A DNA stretch of 64,000 nucleotides from Flavobacterium sp. CECT 9288 (lineage in GTDB: Bacteria; Bacteroidota; Bacteroidia; Flavobacteriales; Flavobacteriaceae), in assembly GCF_918731615.1 (NCBI RefSeq), contig NZ_OU957226.1:1302001-1366000 (forward strand), written 5' to 3'. Numbering within the stretch: position 1 is the first letter of the stretch; every line of letters begins with the position of its first letter. Below the pieces are notes generated by a model. The model made no database searches. It saw only the letters and a list, made by a program, of their open reading frames with translations, and had not been told where the DNA came from. Made by a program: the position numbers and the translations under genes. Positions 8,932-18,900 of the stretch are shown piece by piece.

Positions 8932-9747
8932 ATGGAAACTAATTTTTCATTAAAAGGGAAGGTGATTGTAGTCACTGGAGGAACTGGAATTATAGGGAAT
9001 TCATTTATAAAAAGTATTGTTGGCGCAGGAGGTATCGTTGGTATTCTGGGCAGAAATGAAAAAATAGCTCATCAACGAGTTAAAGAAATACATGATAAAG
9101 GTGGTAGGGCCATTGCCTTACTTGCAGATGTTACAAATGAAGCCCAATTACTTTTAGCAAGGGATAAAATGTTAGATGCTTTTGGTAGAATTGATGGCTT
9201 AGTAAATGCTGCAGGAGGAAATATTCAAGATGCCGTTGTGCAACCAGATCAGGATATTTTTAGTCTTAATATTAATGCTTTAGAACAAGTGATGCAGTTA
9301 AATTTACTAGGAACCATTTTACCTACACAGGTTTTTGGTGCAAGTATTCAACAAGCAGGATCGGGCAGTATAGTTAATATTTCATCTGTAGTATCTCAAC
9401 TGGCGGTAACTAAAGTTTTAGGGTATAGTTTAGCTAAATCATCAATAGACAGTTACACTAAATGGTTTGCTACTGAACTTGCCATACGGTATGGAGATGC
9501 CATCAGAATGAATTCTATTGCGCCAGGTTTTTTTTTAACAGAACAAAACAAAACCTTACTTACAAACCAAGATGGAACCCTAACAGATAGAGGAAATCAA
9601 GTATTGCAAAGTACTCCTTTCAGACGTTTTGGTCATCCTGATGAACTTGCAGGAGCATTAATATGGTTGTTAAGTGACGCCTCAAAATTTGTAACCGGTT
9701 CTAAAATTACAGTAGATGGTGGCTTTACAATTTTTAGTGGAGTATAA
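8932..9747 (+). CDS. SDR oxidoreductase, probable D-mannonate oxidoreductase (fructuronate reductase)
   Basis: The 271-residue SDR protein has the cofactor motif TGGTGIIG at about 14-21, NAAGG at about 94, and catalytic Ser/Tyr/Lys in SSVVSQ...GYSLAKSS at about 157-170. It resembles the Bacillus YjmF (UxuB-type) branch: an insert after NAAGGN and the sequence IRMNSIAPGFFLTEQNKTLL. That branch reduces D-fructuronate to D-mannonate. This specificity is an inference. No mannonate dehydratase (UxuA) gene is in the window. The start ATG follows the eda stop directly. Another sugar-acid dehydrogenase role is possible. Confidence 0.7.
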   Translation: METNFSLKGKVIVVTGGTGIIGNSFIKSIVGAGGIVGILGRNEKIAHQRVKEIHDKGGRAIALLADVTNEAQLLLARDKMLDAFGRIDGLVNAAGGNIQDAVVQPDQDIFSLNINALEQVMQLNLLGTILPTQVFGASIQQAGSGSIVNISSVVSQLAVTKVLGYSLAKSSIDSYTKWFATELAIRYGDAIRMNSIAPGFFLTEQNKTLLTNQDGTLTDRGNQVLQSTPFRRFGHPDELAGALIWLLSDASKFVTGSKITVDGGFTIFSGV

Positions 9748-9766
9748 ATATAGTATTAAAGTAAAG

Positions 9767-9865
9767 GTATAATAAGCGACTTATACCGTGTTTTTTTGAT
9801 CGTTATTCTTAACTCCTCATAGAGAATAAAAGGATGTAAGCATAAAAGTAAGTCGTTTATAATAC
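9767..9865. repeat. Inverted repeat between the SDR gene and uxaB
   Basis: The left arm at 9767-9784 (GTATAATAAGCGACTTAT) and the right arm at 9848-9865 (GTAAGTCGTTTATAATAC) are imperfect inverted copies that share ATAA-CGACTTA. Within the 63-base interior, TTATTCT (9803-9809) and AGAATAA (9822-9828) can form a second stem. It lies in the 190-base spacer that separates the kduI-SDR operon from uxaB-uxaA. It may be a structured leader or terminator-like element, or a degenerate mobile repeat. No LacI-type operator was found in this spacer. Confidence 0.45.
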
Positions 9866-9937
9866 TCTTTCATAAAATTTCTACTTTTTTAGGTCTATTT
9901 TAAGTACCGTAAAAGAGTTTTAAATAATTTAAAAATC

Positions 9938-11380
9938 ATGAATTTAAATAGAAAAAATAAAAACCTAGAGGTCTTAAATCCTATAAAAGTAGTGCAATTT
10001 GGCGAAGGTAATTTTTTAAGAGCTTTTGTTGATTATGCTTTTCAAGAGCTTAATGATTCTTTAGAATTTAATGCAGGAATTGCAGTTGTTCAACCCATAG
10101 AGAATGGTATGGTCGACTTGCTTAACAATCAAGATGGTTTGTATACGCTATTCTTGAAAGGATTAACTAAAGGACAAGAAATCCAAGAAAAAAAATTAAT
10201 TACAAACTTGGTTACAGGGATTAATCCATATGTAAACTTTCAGGATTTTTTGGCTTTAGCCAAAGAAAAGGAGCTTCAATTTGTAATTTCTAATACTACT
10301 GAGTCTGGAATTGCTTATGTCTCAACAGACACTCCTACAATGCAACCACCTAGTTCTTATCCCGCTAAGTTAACACTTCTTTTATACGAAAGATTTAAGT
10401 TTTTTAACGGTGATCCTAATAAGGGTTTGTATATTATTCCATGTGAATTAATTAATAATAATGCAGATACGCTTAAGGAATTCATTATCAAATACAGTAA
10501 TGATTGGAATTTAGGCACTGATTTTATAGATTGGGTAAACCAAAATAATAGTTTTCATAATACGCTAGTTGATAGGATTGTACCTGGTTATCCAAGAACT
10601 GAAATTGAGGAATACAACAATCAATTAGAGTATACCGACAATTTAATTGTAACTGCTGAAACCTTTTTTCTGTGGGTTATTGAAGGTGGTGACGCTTTAA
10701 GTGCCAAATTACCTTTTCATAAAACCAGTTTAGATGTGAAAATTGTAGATGATATGCAACCGTATAGAACGAGAAAAGTTCGTATTTTAAATGGTGCTCA
10801 TACTGCAATGGTTCCATTTTCATTACTATTTGGTAATGAAACTGTAAAACAAACTGTAGATCATATTTTTACAGGATCTTTTGTCAATGATGCTATTTTT
10901 AAAGAAATAAATGAAACCATAGCAATGGACAAGGTTGAACTTGATCTTTTTGCAGAGGACATTTTAGACCGTTTTAGAAATCCATTCATAAAACATAATT
11001 TATCAAGTATTGCACTTAATTCTATTGATAAATTTAAAGTTAGAGTGTTGCCAAGTATTGTGGAATATGTTAAAAAGTTTGATAAAACCCCAACAAATCT
11101 TATATTCTCTTTTGCTTGTCTCATTAGGTTTTATCAAGGAACTTGGAACGGAGAAAAACTGCCGCTTGATGATAATCCCGAAATTATAACTTTTTTTGAG
11201 GATGTTTGGAAAACAAATAGTTTAGAGGAAGTAGTTCAAAAAACGCTTTCAAATATTGGTTTTTGGGGGCAAGATTTAAATGCAATTAATGGATTATCCA
11301 ATGATTTAGTGTTAGCATTGACGGAAATTGAAAAAAATGGGATTGAAAAGGGCTATGCTAATTTCAGTCAAAAAAAATAA
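9938..11380 (+). CDS. uxaB: Tagaturonate reductase (altronate oxidoreductase)
   Basis: UxaB reduces D-tagaturonate to D-altronate with NADH. The 480-residue protein belongs to the mannitol dehydrogenase family. It has VVQFGEGNFLRAFVDY at residues 18-33, FVISNTTESGIAY near 112, PCELINNNAD near 167, VDRIVPGYPR near 210, and the catalytic-region KVRILNGAHTAMVP around 281-294. These fit UxaB better than MtlD or UxuB. The gene is followed 27 bases later by uxaA, and together with uxaC they make a full galacturonate-to-KDG route. Confidence 0.93.
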   Translation: MNLNRKNKNLEVLNPIKVVQFGEGNFLRAFVDYAFQELNDSLEFNAGIAVVQPIENGMVDLLNNQDGLYTLFLKGLTKGQEIQEKKLITNLVTGINPYVNFQDFLALAKEKELQFVISNTTESGIAYVSTDTPTMQPPSSYPAKLTLLLYERFKFFNGDPNKGLYIIPCELINNNADTLKEFIIKYSNDWNLGTDFIDWVNQNNSFHNTLVDRIVPGYPRTEIEEYNNQLEYTDNLIVTAETFFLWVIEGGDALSAKLPFHKTSLDVKIVDDMQPYRTRKVRILNGAHTAMVPFSLLFGNETVKQTVDHIFTGSFVNDAIFKEINETIAMDKVELDLFAEDILDRFRNPFIKHNLSSIALNSIDKFKVRVLPSIVEYVKKFDKTPTNLIFSFACLIRFYQGTWNGEKLPLDDNPEIITFFEDVWKTNSLEEVVQKTLSNIGFWGQDLNAINGLSNDLVLALTEIEKNGIEKGYANFSQKK

Positions 11381-11407
11381 CTTCATCAACGAATTACATT
11401 TTTTATT

Positions 11408-13024
11408 ATGCAAAAGAAATTAATAAAAGTAAACCCATCAGATAATGTAGCAGTTGCATTAGTTAATCTTGCAGCTGGTGAAAATATCAATTTTGAAAAT
11501 GATACAATTACCATTACTGCTGCAGTAAAAATGAAGCATAAAATTGCCTTGAATGATTTAAATTTAGGGGATAGAATCATTATGTACGGAGTTTTAGTTG
11601 GTAAAGCGAGTGCATTTATAGAAAAAGGTGGATTACTTTCTACTGCTAATGTAAAGCATGAAAGTGATGCTGTATCTGGAAAAACAGAAACTATTGGTTG
11701 GGAGGTTCCTAATATTGATAAATGGAAAAGTCGAACTTTTAATGGGTATCACAGAGAAGACGGACAGGTAGGGACCGAAAATGTGTGGCTGTTTTTTCCG
11801 CTTGTTTTTTGTGAAAACAGAAATATTGAAATCTTAAAAGATATTTTTGAAAAAGAACTTATGAAGCCGAAAGAAAATGATTATCAATTGTTATTAAGGT
11901 CATTAGTAAGTGCTGAAAACGGGGAAAACGAAACGATTTCAAAGACACAAAATTCAGATTTGTTTCAAAATATTGAAGTTAAATTTATAACTCATCAGGG
12001 TGGTTGCGGTGGTATTCGTCAAGATTCACATAGTTTAGCTAAATTATTAGCTGGTTATGTTAATAATCCTAATGTTGCTGGTGGAACTGTTTTAAGTTTA
12101 GGGTGTCAAAATTTACAAATCCAAATTTTTAAAGATGCGCTACACGAAATAAATCCTACGAGTACAAAACCTGTTTTGATTTATGATCAGCAACAAATAG
12201 GTACTATTGAAGCTATGTTAAGTAGTGTTGTTAAAGACACTTTTGAAGCGATTAAAAAAGCCAATGAATTGGAAAGAAAACCAGCTCCTTTGTCTAAACT
12301 TTCTATTGGTTTAGAATGCGGTGGATCTGATGGTTTTTCAGGTATATCAGCAAATCCAACTTTAGGTGTTACCTCAGATTTGTTGACGGCTCTTGGTGCT
12401 ACTACCATACTCTCAGAGTTTCCAGAATTGTGTGGAGTAGAACAAGAGTTAGTGAACCGTTGTGTTGATGATGAGGCTGGAGTTCGATTTTTGGAACTAA
12501 TGAAATGGTATGAAAAAACAGTAGTTGATGCAGGGTCAGGATTTGATATGAATCCGTCACCTGGTAATATTAAAGATGGTCTAATTACTGATGCAATGAA
12601 ATCTGCTGGAGCAGCCAAAAAAGGTGGAACTTCACCTATTGTTGGCGTTTCTGATTATGGAGAATATATTACAAAACCAGGTTTGAATTTACTTTGCACA
12701 CCCGGAAACGATGTAGAATGCACTACTGCTATGGTAGGATCCGGAGCTAATATGGTTCTTTTTACCACAGGTTTAGGAACGCCAACGGGGAATCCTATTG
12801 CACCAGTTGTAAAAATTTCTTCTAATACTGACTTAGCGCAAAAGATGTCTGATATTATTGACATTGACACTGGAGGTATTATAACTGGTGAAAAAACAAT
12901 TGATGAAATGGCTGATGAAATGCTGGAATTTATTATCCAAGTGGCAAGTGGTGAAATTAAAACGAAAGCAGCCGTATTGAATCAAAATGATTTTATACCT
13001 TGGAAAAGAGGCGTTTCCTTGTAA
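11408..13024 (+). CDS. uxaA: Altronate dehydratase
   Basis: UxaA dehydrates D-altronate to KDG. The 538-residue protein has the small N-terminal SAF-like domain (about 1-95), then the large UxaA-type domain with FNGYHREDGQVGTENVW, THQGGCGGIRQDS (about 196-208), LGCQN, LECGGSDGFSGISANPT and ECTTAMVGSGANMVLFTTG. The conserved Cys and His residues are likely iron ligands. The start at 11408 was kept because it lies shortly after uxaB and gives the complete SAF domain. A bidirectional terminator follows at 13081-13117. Confidence 0.95.
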   Translation: MQKKLIKVNPSDNVAVALVNLAAGENINFENDTITITAAVKMKHKIALNDLNLGDRIIMYGVLVGKASAFIEKGGLLSTANVKHESDAVSGKTETIGWEVPNIDKWKSRTFNGYHREDGQVGTENVWLFFPLVFCENRNIEILKDIFEKELMKPKENDYQLLLRSLVSAENGENETISKTQNSDLFQNIEVKFITHQGGCGGIRQDSHSLAKLLAGYVNNPNVAGGTVLSLGCQNLQIQIFKDALHEINPTSTKPVLIYDQQQIGTIEAMLSSVVKDTFEAIKKANELERKPAPLSKLSIGLECGGSDGFSGISANPTLGVTSDLLTALGATTILSEFPELCGVEQELVNRCVDDEAGVRFLELMKWYEKTVVDAGSGFDMNPSPGNIKDGLITDAMKSAGAAKKGGTSPIVGVSDYGEYITKPGLNLLCTPGNDVECTTAMVGSGANMVLFTTGLGTPTGNPIAPVVKISSNTDLAQKMSDIIDIDTGGIITGEKTIDEMADEMLEFIIQVASGEIKTKAAVLNQNDFIPWKRGVSL

Positions 13025-13080
13025 ACCAAAGTATAAATTTTATTCAATTATTTTTAATTGAATACTAAATAGAATTAATT

Positions 13081-13117
13081 AAAAACGGGTGTTGCTCAAC
13101 AGCAAGACCCGTTTTTT
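13081..13117. terminator. Bidirectional terminator between uxaA and lacI-type gene
   Basis: The stem AAAACGGGT ... ACCCGTTTT encloses an inner GTTGC/GCAAG-like stem with a short loop. A T-run follows on the plus strand and an A-run precedes it, so it can act on both strands. It lies between the convergent uxaA and regulator genes, and its right edge overlaps the stop codon of the regulator. Confidence 0.85.
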
Positions 13118-14144
13118 ATTCTGGATTTCTTAAGGAAGATTTTCTGATGTGTAATATTGGATTGAGAACAATCTTTTTTTCAATTTTAACATTATCTGAA
13201 GTATTCATTTGTTCTAAAAATACTTTTGCAGCCATTTTACCCATTTCTTGAGGGGATTGATCTATAGTTGTGATCGAAAGTTCCATAAATTTTGTAAAAG
13301 GTTCGTTTCCAAAACCCACCACACAAAAATCTTGGGGCAAAGTATAACCTTGACATTTTAACTCTTGTATGGCTCCTAATGCAGCAAAATCACTCGCCGA
13401 AAATATAGCGTCTGGTGGCGTATCCAGTTGTAATAATGTTTTGGTTACTAGTGCACCTTCCTCTAAATTACTTTTAGAACGAATAACATATTCCTCTATA
13501 AATGGAAATCCATGGTCTAGTAATGCTTTTTGATATCCTTTAAAACGATTTTCATAAATTTCAAGAGATTGATCACCACTCAAATGTGCAATTTTCGTAC
13601 AGCCTTGCTCTATTAAATGTTTGGTAGCCATATAACCCGCTTTAAAATCATCAATAGTGATGGAGCTTACGCCATCAATATTTTTCTTTCTATCAAAAAA
13701 GATTAGCGGAACATTTTTTTCTAAAACCCTATGAATTATTTTTTCATTTTTCTTTGATTCGTTTGTAATAGAAATCATTATACCATCTACTTGTGCATCA
13801 AGTAAGGTGTTTATGTTTTCAATTTCTCTATTCTCATCTTCATGAGTTTGACAAATGATTACGTTGTATTTATTAGGGTGAAGTTCTTCTTCGATACCAC
13901 GTATAACAGAACCAAAAAAATTAGTATTGATACGAGGAACAATTACACCAATATTTCCGCTTTTTCCACTGCGCAAAGCTAGAGCAAGTCGGTTTTGCTT
14001 GTAGTTCATTTTTTCGGCAGTATCAAGAACAAGCTTAATGGTGGACTCACTAATTTTTGGGTTTTTATTTAGCGCTCTTGATACAGTTGCTGCTGATATG
14101 TTGAGCTCTTTAGCGATATCGTAAATTGTTGTTTTCTCACTCAT
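13116..14144 (-). CDS. LacI-family transcriptional regulator of the pectin/uronate region
   Basis: The 342-residue protein has an N-terminal LacI helix-turn-helix (TTIYDIAKELNISAATVSRALNKNPKIS, about 4-31), the hinge helix region KQNRLALALRSGKS, and a periplasmic-binding-protein-like sensor domain from IGVIVPRINTNFF (about 60) to the end. The sensor suggests a sugar or sugar-acid ligand, such as a uronate or KDG, but that is not visible. ATCGAT-centred operators directly after the -7 boxes of three pathway promoters, and one upstream of this gene, are its likely sites. Repression relieved by a pathway intermediate, with autoregulation, is inferred. Family names such as KdgR or ExuR should not be assigned without data. 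Confidence 0.9.
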   Translation of the reverse strand: MSEKTTIYDIAKELNISAATVSRALNKNPKISESTIKLVLDTAEKMNYKQNRLALALRSGKSGNIGVIVPRINTNFFGSVIRGIEEELHPNKYNVIICQTHEDENREIENINTLLDAQVDGIMISITNESKKNEKIIHRVLEKNVPLIFFDRKKNIDGVSSITIDDFKAGYMATKHLIEQGCTKIAHLSGDQSLEIYENRFKGYQKALLDHGFPFIEEYVIRSKSNLEEGALVTKTLLQLDTPPDAIFSASDFAALGAIQELKCQGYTLPQDFCVVGFGNEPFTKFMELSITTIDQSPQEMGKMAAKVFLEQMNTSDNVKIEKKIVLNPILHIRKSSLRNPE

Positions 14145-14206
14145 TGGGAATCAGTAGTTTATATTGATGTTGTAAAACTAATACTTTTTTGTTAATAATA
14201 CAGCTA

Positions 14207-14220
14207 TGTTATCGATTGTA
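14207..14220 (-). promoter_or_regulatory. Putative autoregulatory LacI-type operator
   Basis: TGTTATCGATTGTA lies 62 bases upstream of the regulator start codon. It differs from the GH28 operator TGTAATCGATTGCA at two positions and keeps the ATCGATTG core. It may serve autoregulation. I could not place a convincing -7 box for the regulator gene. Confidence 0.5.
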
Positions 14221-14348
14221 TAAACTATTAATAGCATACTTTTTTACCAAAAATAGATGTTTATTATGCAGAATAAATGGCAATATATTACATTAACTAT
14301 ATAAAAACAATCTTTTTTTTATAGTACTAGTATTTTTATGAAATTAAT

Positions 14349-14407
14349 TTTGGTAAATTGAAAATAAATATATACGTTTGTGTAATCGATTGCATTACTC
14401 GATTGCA
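14349..14407 (+). promoter_or_regulatory. Promoter with tandem LacI-type operators, upstream of GH28-susCD
   Basis: TTTG at 14349-14352 and TACGTTTG at 14373-14380 are spaced by 20 bases. The operator TGTAATCGATTGCA follows at once (14381-14394). A second, weaker copy ATTACTCGATTGCA (14394-14407, 11 of 14 positions shared) overlaps its last base. This promoter would drive the GH28 lipoprotein gene and probably susC and susD, which follow with short gaps. The spacer from 14145 holds only this and the regulator's own leader. Confidence 0.75.
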
Positions 14408-14449
14408 ATCCTTGAAAAACACCCTTGATTTTTAAATTTTTAAAATAAA

Positions 14450-15895
14450 ATGGCAGTAAAACACTTTTATACAGTTCGTTTTTTCTTATCTATCACTTTA
14501 TTGGGTATAGTATTACTTTCTTGTTCTACAACTAAGACAAAAGAAGCTGTAGGTGTTAATCCATGGAAAAAAATGGCTTTAATATTAGATAGTATCAAAG
14601 CTCCTCAATTTCCAAATAAAAATTACAGTATTACTGATTTTGGAGCTCAATCTGGAGGAGTGATGAATGCAGGTGAGGCTTTTAAAAAAGCAATAAACGC
14701 TTGTACAAAAAATGGTGGTGGAAAAGTGATTGTCCCTGCGGGAAAGTTTTTAACGGGACCTATTCATCTTGAGGATAATGTAAACTTACATTTAGAGCAA
14801 GGTGCAGAAATAGTGTTTAGTACAAACCCAAAAGAGTATCCGCTGGTGCATACCTCTTGGGAAGGAACTGAATTAATGAATTATTCTCCCTTAATTTATG
14901 CATATCAAAAAAAGAACGTAGCCGTGACAGGTAAAGGAGTTTTGAATGGTCAAGCTAATAATGAAAATTGGTGGTGGTGGTGTTCTAAAAAAGAATATGG
15001 ATGGAAAGAAGGAAAGCCTAATCAAAACGATCCTCTAAACCGTTTGCGATTGATTGATTTGGCTGAAAAAAGAGTGCCTGTTGAAGAGCGTATTTTTGGC
15101 GAAGGCCATTATTTGAGGCCAAATTTTGTAGAGTTTTTTGATTGTAAAAATGTGCTTTTAAAAGATGTGAAAATAATAAATGCTCCTTTTTGGATTGTGC
15201 ATCCTATAAAATCAGTAAATGTTACCATAGATGGAATTACGGTGGAGAGTCATGGTCCTAATAATGATGGTTGTGATCCTGAATATTCTAAAAATGTATT
15301 AATTAAGAATTGTCTTTTTAATACAGGAGATGATTGTATTGCAATAAAATCAGGAAGAGATGCTGATGGTAGACGCGTGGCTATGAAAAGTCAAAATATT
15401 ATTGTTCAAAACTGCAAGATGATTGACGGTCACGGCGGTGTGGTGATAGGCAGTGAAATATCTGGAGGAGTGAGTAATGTTTTTGTTGAAAATTGTGTGA
15501 TGGACAGTCCAAATTTAGACAGAGCAATCCGAATTAAAACCAATTCGAATAGAGGAGGGTTAATAGAGAATGTTTTTGTTAGAAATTTAAAAGTAGGTCA
15601 GGTTAAAGAAGCGGTTTTAAAACTGAATATGTTTTATGAAGTCTATGGCGCTAAACCAGGCACTTTTATACCCCAAATTCAAAATATACATTTAGAAAAT
15701 ATAACCGTTAAAAACGGCGGAATGTATGGAATTCTTGCTAAGGGTTATGAACAATCTCCTATAAGAAACGTGACTTTAAAAAATGTAAAAATCATCAAGG
15801 TTATAGAAGCTTTCTCTATAGAAAATCTGGTAGGGCTTAAGTTGTCCAATACTTTTATTAATGGTGTAAAAGTAGAAGCACCAACAAAAAATTAA
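14450..15895 (+). CDS. GH28 polygalacturonase, lipoprotein
   Basis: This surface or periplasmic lipoprotein (lipobox LLSCS, Cys about residue 25) of 481 residues hydrolyses the alpha-1,4-galacturonan backbone of pectin. It has the right-handed beta-helix and the complete GH28 active-site set: NNDG (about 271-274), GDDCIAI (about 294-300), GHGG (about 326-329) and RIKTN (about 361). NITDFGAQSGG-like SITDFGAQSGG marks the start of the helix. The WWWW stretch near residue 175 is unusual and could line the substrate groove. It heads the susCD transcription unit behind the third LacI-type operator. Confidence 0.92.
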   Translation: MAVKHFYTVRFFLSITLLGIVLLSCSTTKTKEAVGVNPWKKMALILDSIKAPQFPNKNYSITDFGAQSGGVMNAGEAFKKAINACTKNGGGKVIVPAGKFLTGPIHLEDNVNLHLEQGAEIVFSTNPKEYPLVHTSWEGTELMNYSPLIYAYQKKNVAVTGKGVLNGQANNENWWWWCSKKEYGWKEGKPNQNDPLNRLRLIDLAEKRVPVEERIFGEGHYLRPNFVEFFDCKNVLLKDVKIINAPFWIVHPIKSVNVTIDGITVESHGPNNDGCDPEYSKNVLIKNCLFNTGDDCIAIKSGRDADGRRVAMKSQNIIVQNCKMIDGHGGVVIGSEISGGVSNVFVENCVMDSPNLDRAIRIKTNSNRGGLIENVFVRNLKVGQVKEAVLKLNMFYEVYGAKPGTFIPQIQNIHLENITVKNGGMYGILAKGYEQSPIRNVTLKNVKIIKVIEAFSIENLVGLKLSNTFINGVKVEAPTKN

Positions 15896-15929
15896 ATTTT
15901 ATTATACTAACTAACCAAATTATTAAATT

Positions 15930-18900
15930 ATGAATTTCAGACATTTATTAAAAAAAGGCTCTGCATGTTATGTTGCCTTTTTCTTATTACTGAGCTTGTT
16001 TACGGTTCAGGAGATGAAGGCTCAGCAGCCTTCCTCTGTTACAGGAACTATTACTGATGCTGCAGGATTGACATTGCCAGGAGTAAATGTGGTTGAAAAA
16101 GGAACGCGTAATACAGCAAGCACTGATTTATCTGGTAATTTTACTATAAAATTGACAAATGAAAAAGCAGTATTACAAATCAGTTTTGTAGGTTTTGTTT
16201 CTCAAGAAGTAAATGTAACAGGTAAGAAAACAATAAAAGTTGCTCTAGTAGAGGAATCTCAATCCTTGAAAGAAGTAGTTGTAGTGGGTTACGGAACTGT
16301 GAAAAAAACAGATTTAACGGGGGCTGTAAATACCTTATCTTCGGCTAAAATTACTGAAAGAAATGTAACAAACCCACTAGAAGCTATTCAGGGTGGAATT
16401 GCAGGAGTTCAAGTAACATCAAACTCAGGTAGATTAGGGGATGGTTTTAATGTGGTTATTCGTGGAGCAAATTCTATTAACAAAAATGGTTCAGGTCCTT
16501 TATTTGTAATTGATGGAGTTCCTAGTGATAATATGGATTTTTTAAATCCACAAGATATTGCACGTATGGATGTGTTGAAAGATGCTTCGTCTGCTGCTAT
16601 TTATGGTTCTAGAGGTGGAAGCGGTGTTGTAATTGTAACTACTAAAAGTGGTGCAAGCGCAAAATCTGGAATAAATGTATCTTATGAGACGTCTTACGGT
16701 AACAAGCAAGTGGCACGTTTACCAGAGTTTATGAGTGGAGAAAAATGGTGGAGCTACCATCAAGCAGCTTTTTTACCTACTTCGCTTTCGTCAACAGTAA
16801 CCAACTATGCGAGTATTACACCAGCTATGTTGAGTAGTAATGTTGGCGCTGGTGGTACAAATAATGTTTTATTACAAAGAGTAGCAAGAAACCAAACTTT
16901 TGATTGGACAGATGCAGTTTTAAGAGGTGCAATGTCACAAAACAATTATTTAACGGTTTCAGGAAGAGGTGATTCTGGTATGGCTTATAATCTTGCAATT
17001 GGGCAGCAGCGCGAAACAGGAAACGTTCAAAATGAAAGTATAGATAAGTATACCTTCAAAGCAGGATTAAATCATCAGGTTAATAGTAAATTTGGACTAG
17101 GAGTGAATTTAACTTTGTCAAAAACAGATGAGCAATTAGGCAGTCCAACGGCTATGCAAGAGGCTTTTAGACAAAATCCATTTTCTTCACCTTGGGCAAT
17201 TGATGCTGCTGGAAATGAGGTTGTTGGAACATTGGCGTTACAGCCAGGAACTTTGAGATACCCTAACGGTAACTTAGCAATAAATAAAACAGGTTCTATA
17301 AACCCATTGCTTGAAATTGAAAATTCTACTGATGAACGTGTGAACTGGACTACTATAGGTAATGTTTTTGCTGAGTATAAAGCAAATAGCTGGTTAACTT
17401 TTAAAACGACATTTTCAGCAGGTAAATTAGATTCAAGACGTGGTAAAGCTTTTGGACCATTGACTAACATAGGAATAGCAAACAGAAACTTACTTTCGGG
17501 AGAAATCAATAATGTTGCAAATTTTAATTACACTTGGGATAACCAATTCAATATCAATTATACCCTAAAAAACGATCATGTCATCAATTTCTTAGGATTA
17601 CAAAGTTTGTATAGCAATACAACCGAGACTTCTTTTTTATCATCACGTGAAAACCCTTTTAATACTGATTTTTACAATTTGGGATCAGGACCACAAAATA
17701 CTTTTGCTATCCGTTCTAATTTCTTTAAAAACACTCTGGAGTCTTATGCTGCAAGGTTAAATTATACGTTCAAAGGAAGGTATTTATTTACGGGTACTTT
17801 ACGAGCTGATGGTTCTTCAGTGTTAGCCAAAGGGAATAAATGGGCAACTTTCCCGTCAGTTGCAGTTGGATGGAAAGTAAATGAAGAAAGTTTTTTAAAG
17901 GATGTTTCTTTTATTAGTATTTTAAAATTGAGAGCCAGTTTAGGATACACTGGTAATGATAATACACCAGCTTATTCAAGTTTAAGTGTACTAAGCAATT
18001 CAACTTTTTATGATTTTAATAGCACTACACTTAGCAATGGATTTATTCCTTCAAGTTTAGGTAACCCTGAGCTTACTTGGGAGCGAACAAGAGAAACTAA
18101 TTTTGGTTTAGATTTTGGATTTTTAAATAATAGAGTATCGGGTAGTGTAGATGTGTATGATAGATTATCTGATGGTTTATTGTTTCAACAAGCGCTTCCG
18201 CTAGAAATGGGTATTCCTATTATTACTTCAAATGTAGGATCGATTAGTAATAAAGGTGTTGAGGTTGCTCTTTCTACTAAAAATATTCAAACAAAAAATG
18301 TTACATGGGAGACTAGTTTTACATTTACAAAAAACGTAAATAAATTAGTTTCAATCTACAACCAGAAAGAAGTGAGTGATGTGGGGAATAATTTATTTAT
18401 TGGTGAAAACATTAATTCGTATTACAACTATGTATTTGATGGCGTTTGGCAAGAAAGTGAAAGAGCTCAGGCTGCTGTTTACCAGCAATTACCAGGTGAA
18501 GCTCGAGTAAAAGATTTGAATAATGATGGAAGGATAGATGGTAACAATGATAGAGCAATTTTAGGTAATTTTGATCCTAAATGGACAGGAAGTTTCTCTA
18601 CTTCATTAAAAGTACATCAATTTGATTTTGGAATGGCTTTGATAGCAAATCAAGGAATGACAGTGTTTAGTGATTTTCATAACAATTTTGCCGATGTGAA
18701 TGATCGTGGACGTCAAAAACTAGATCTTCAAGATTGGTATGTACCTGCAAATGGTGCGGGAGTTCCTCAACAATTTTCTAATACGAATCCTTTACCACGT
18801 GCTGCGGGTGTTTATTACAATAATAATGATATTGCTTTTTATAAGGATGCATCCTTCGTTAAAATTCAAAACATTTCTGTAGGGTACAGTTTTGATGATC

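Noticed and set aside
9748..9937. LacI-type operator before uxaB
   Set aside because: I looked for the ATCGAT-centred 14-mer and found only TTTGATCG without a palindrome.
12187..12618. Minus-strand frame of 143 codons inside uxaA
   Set aside because: It is antisense to conserved UxaA motifs and its protein has no recognisable content.
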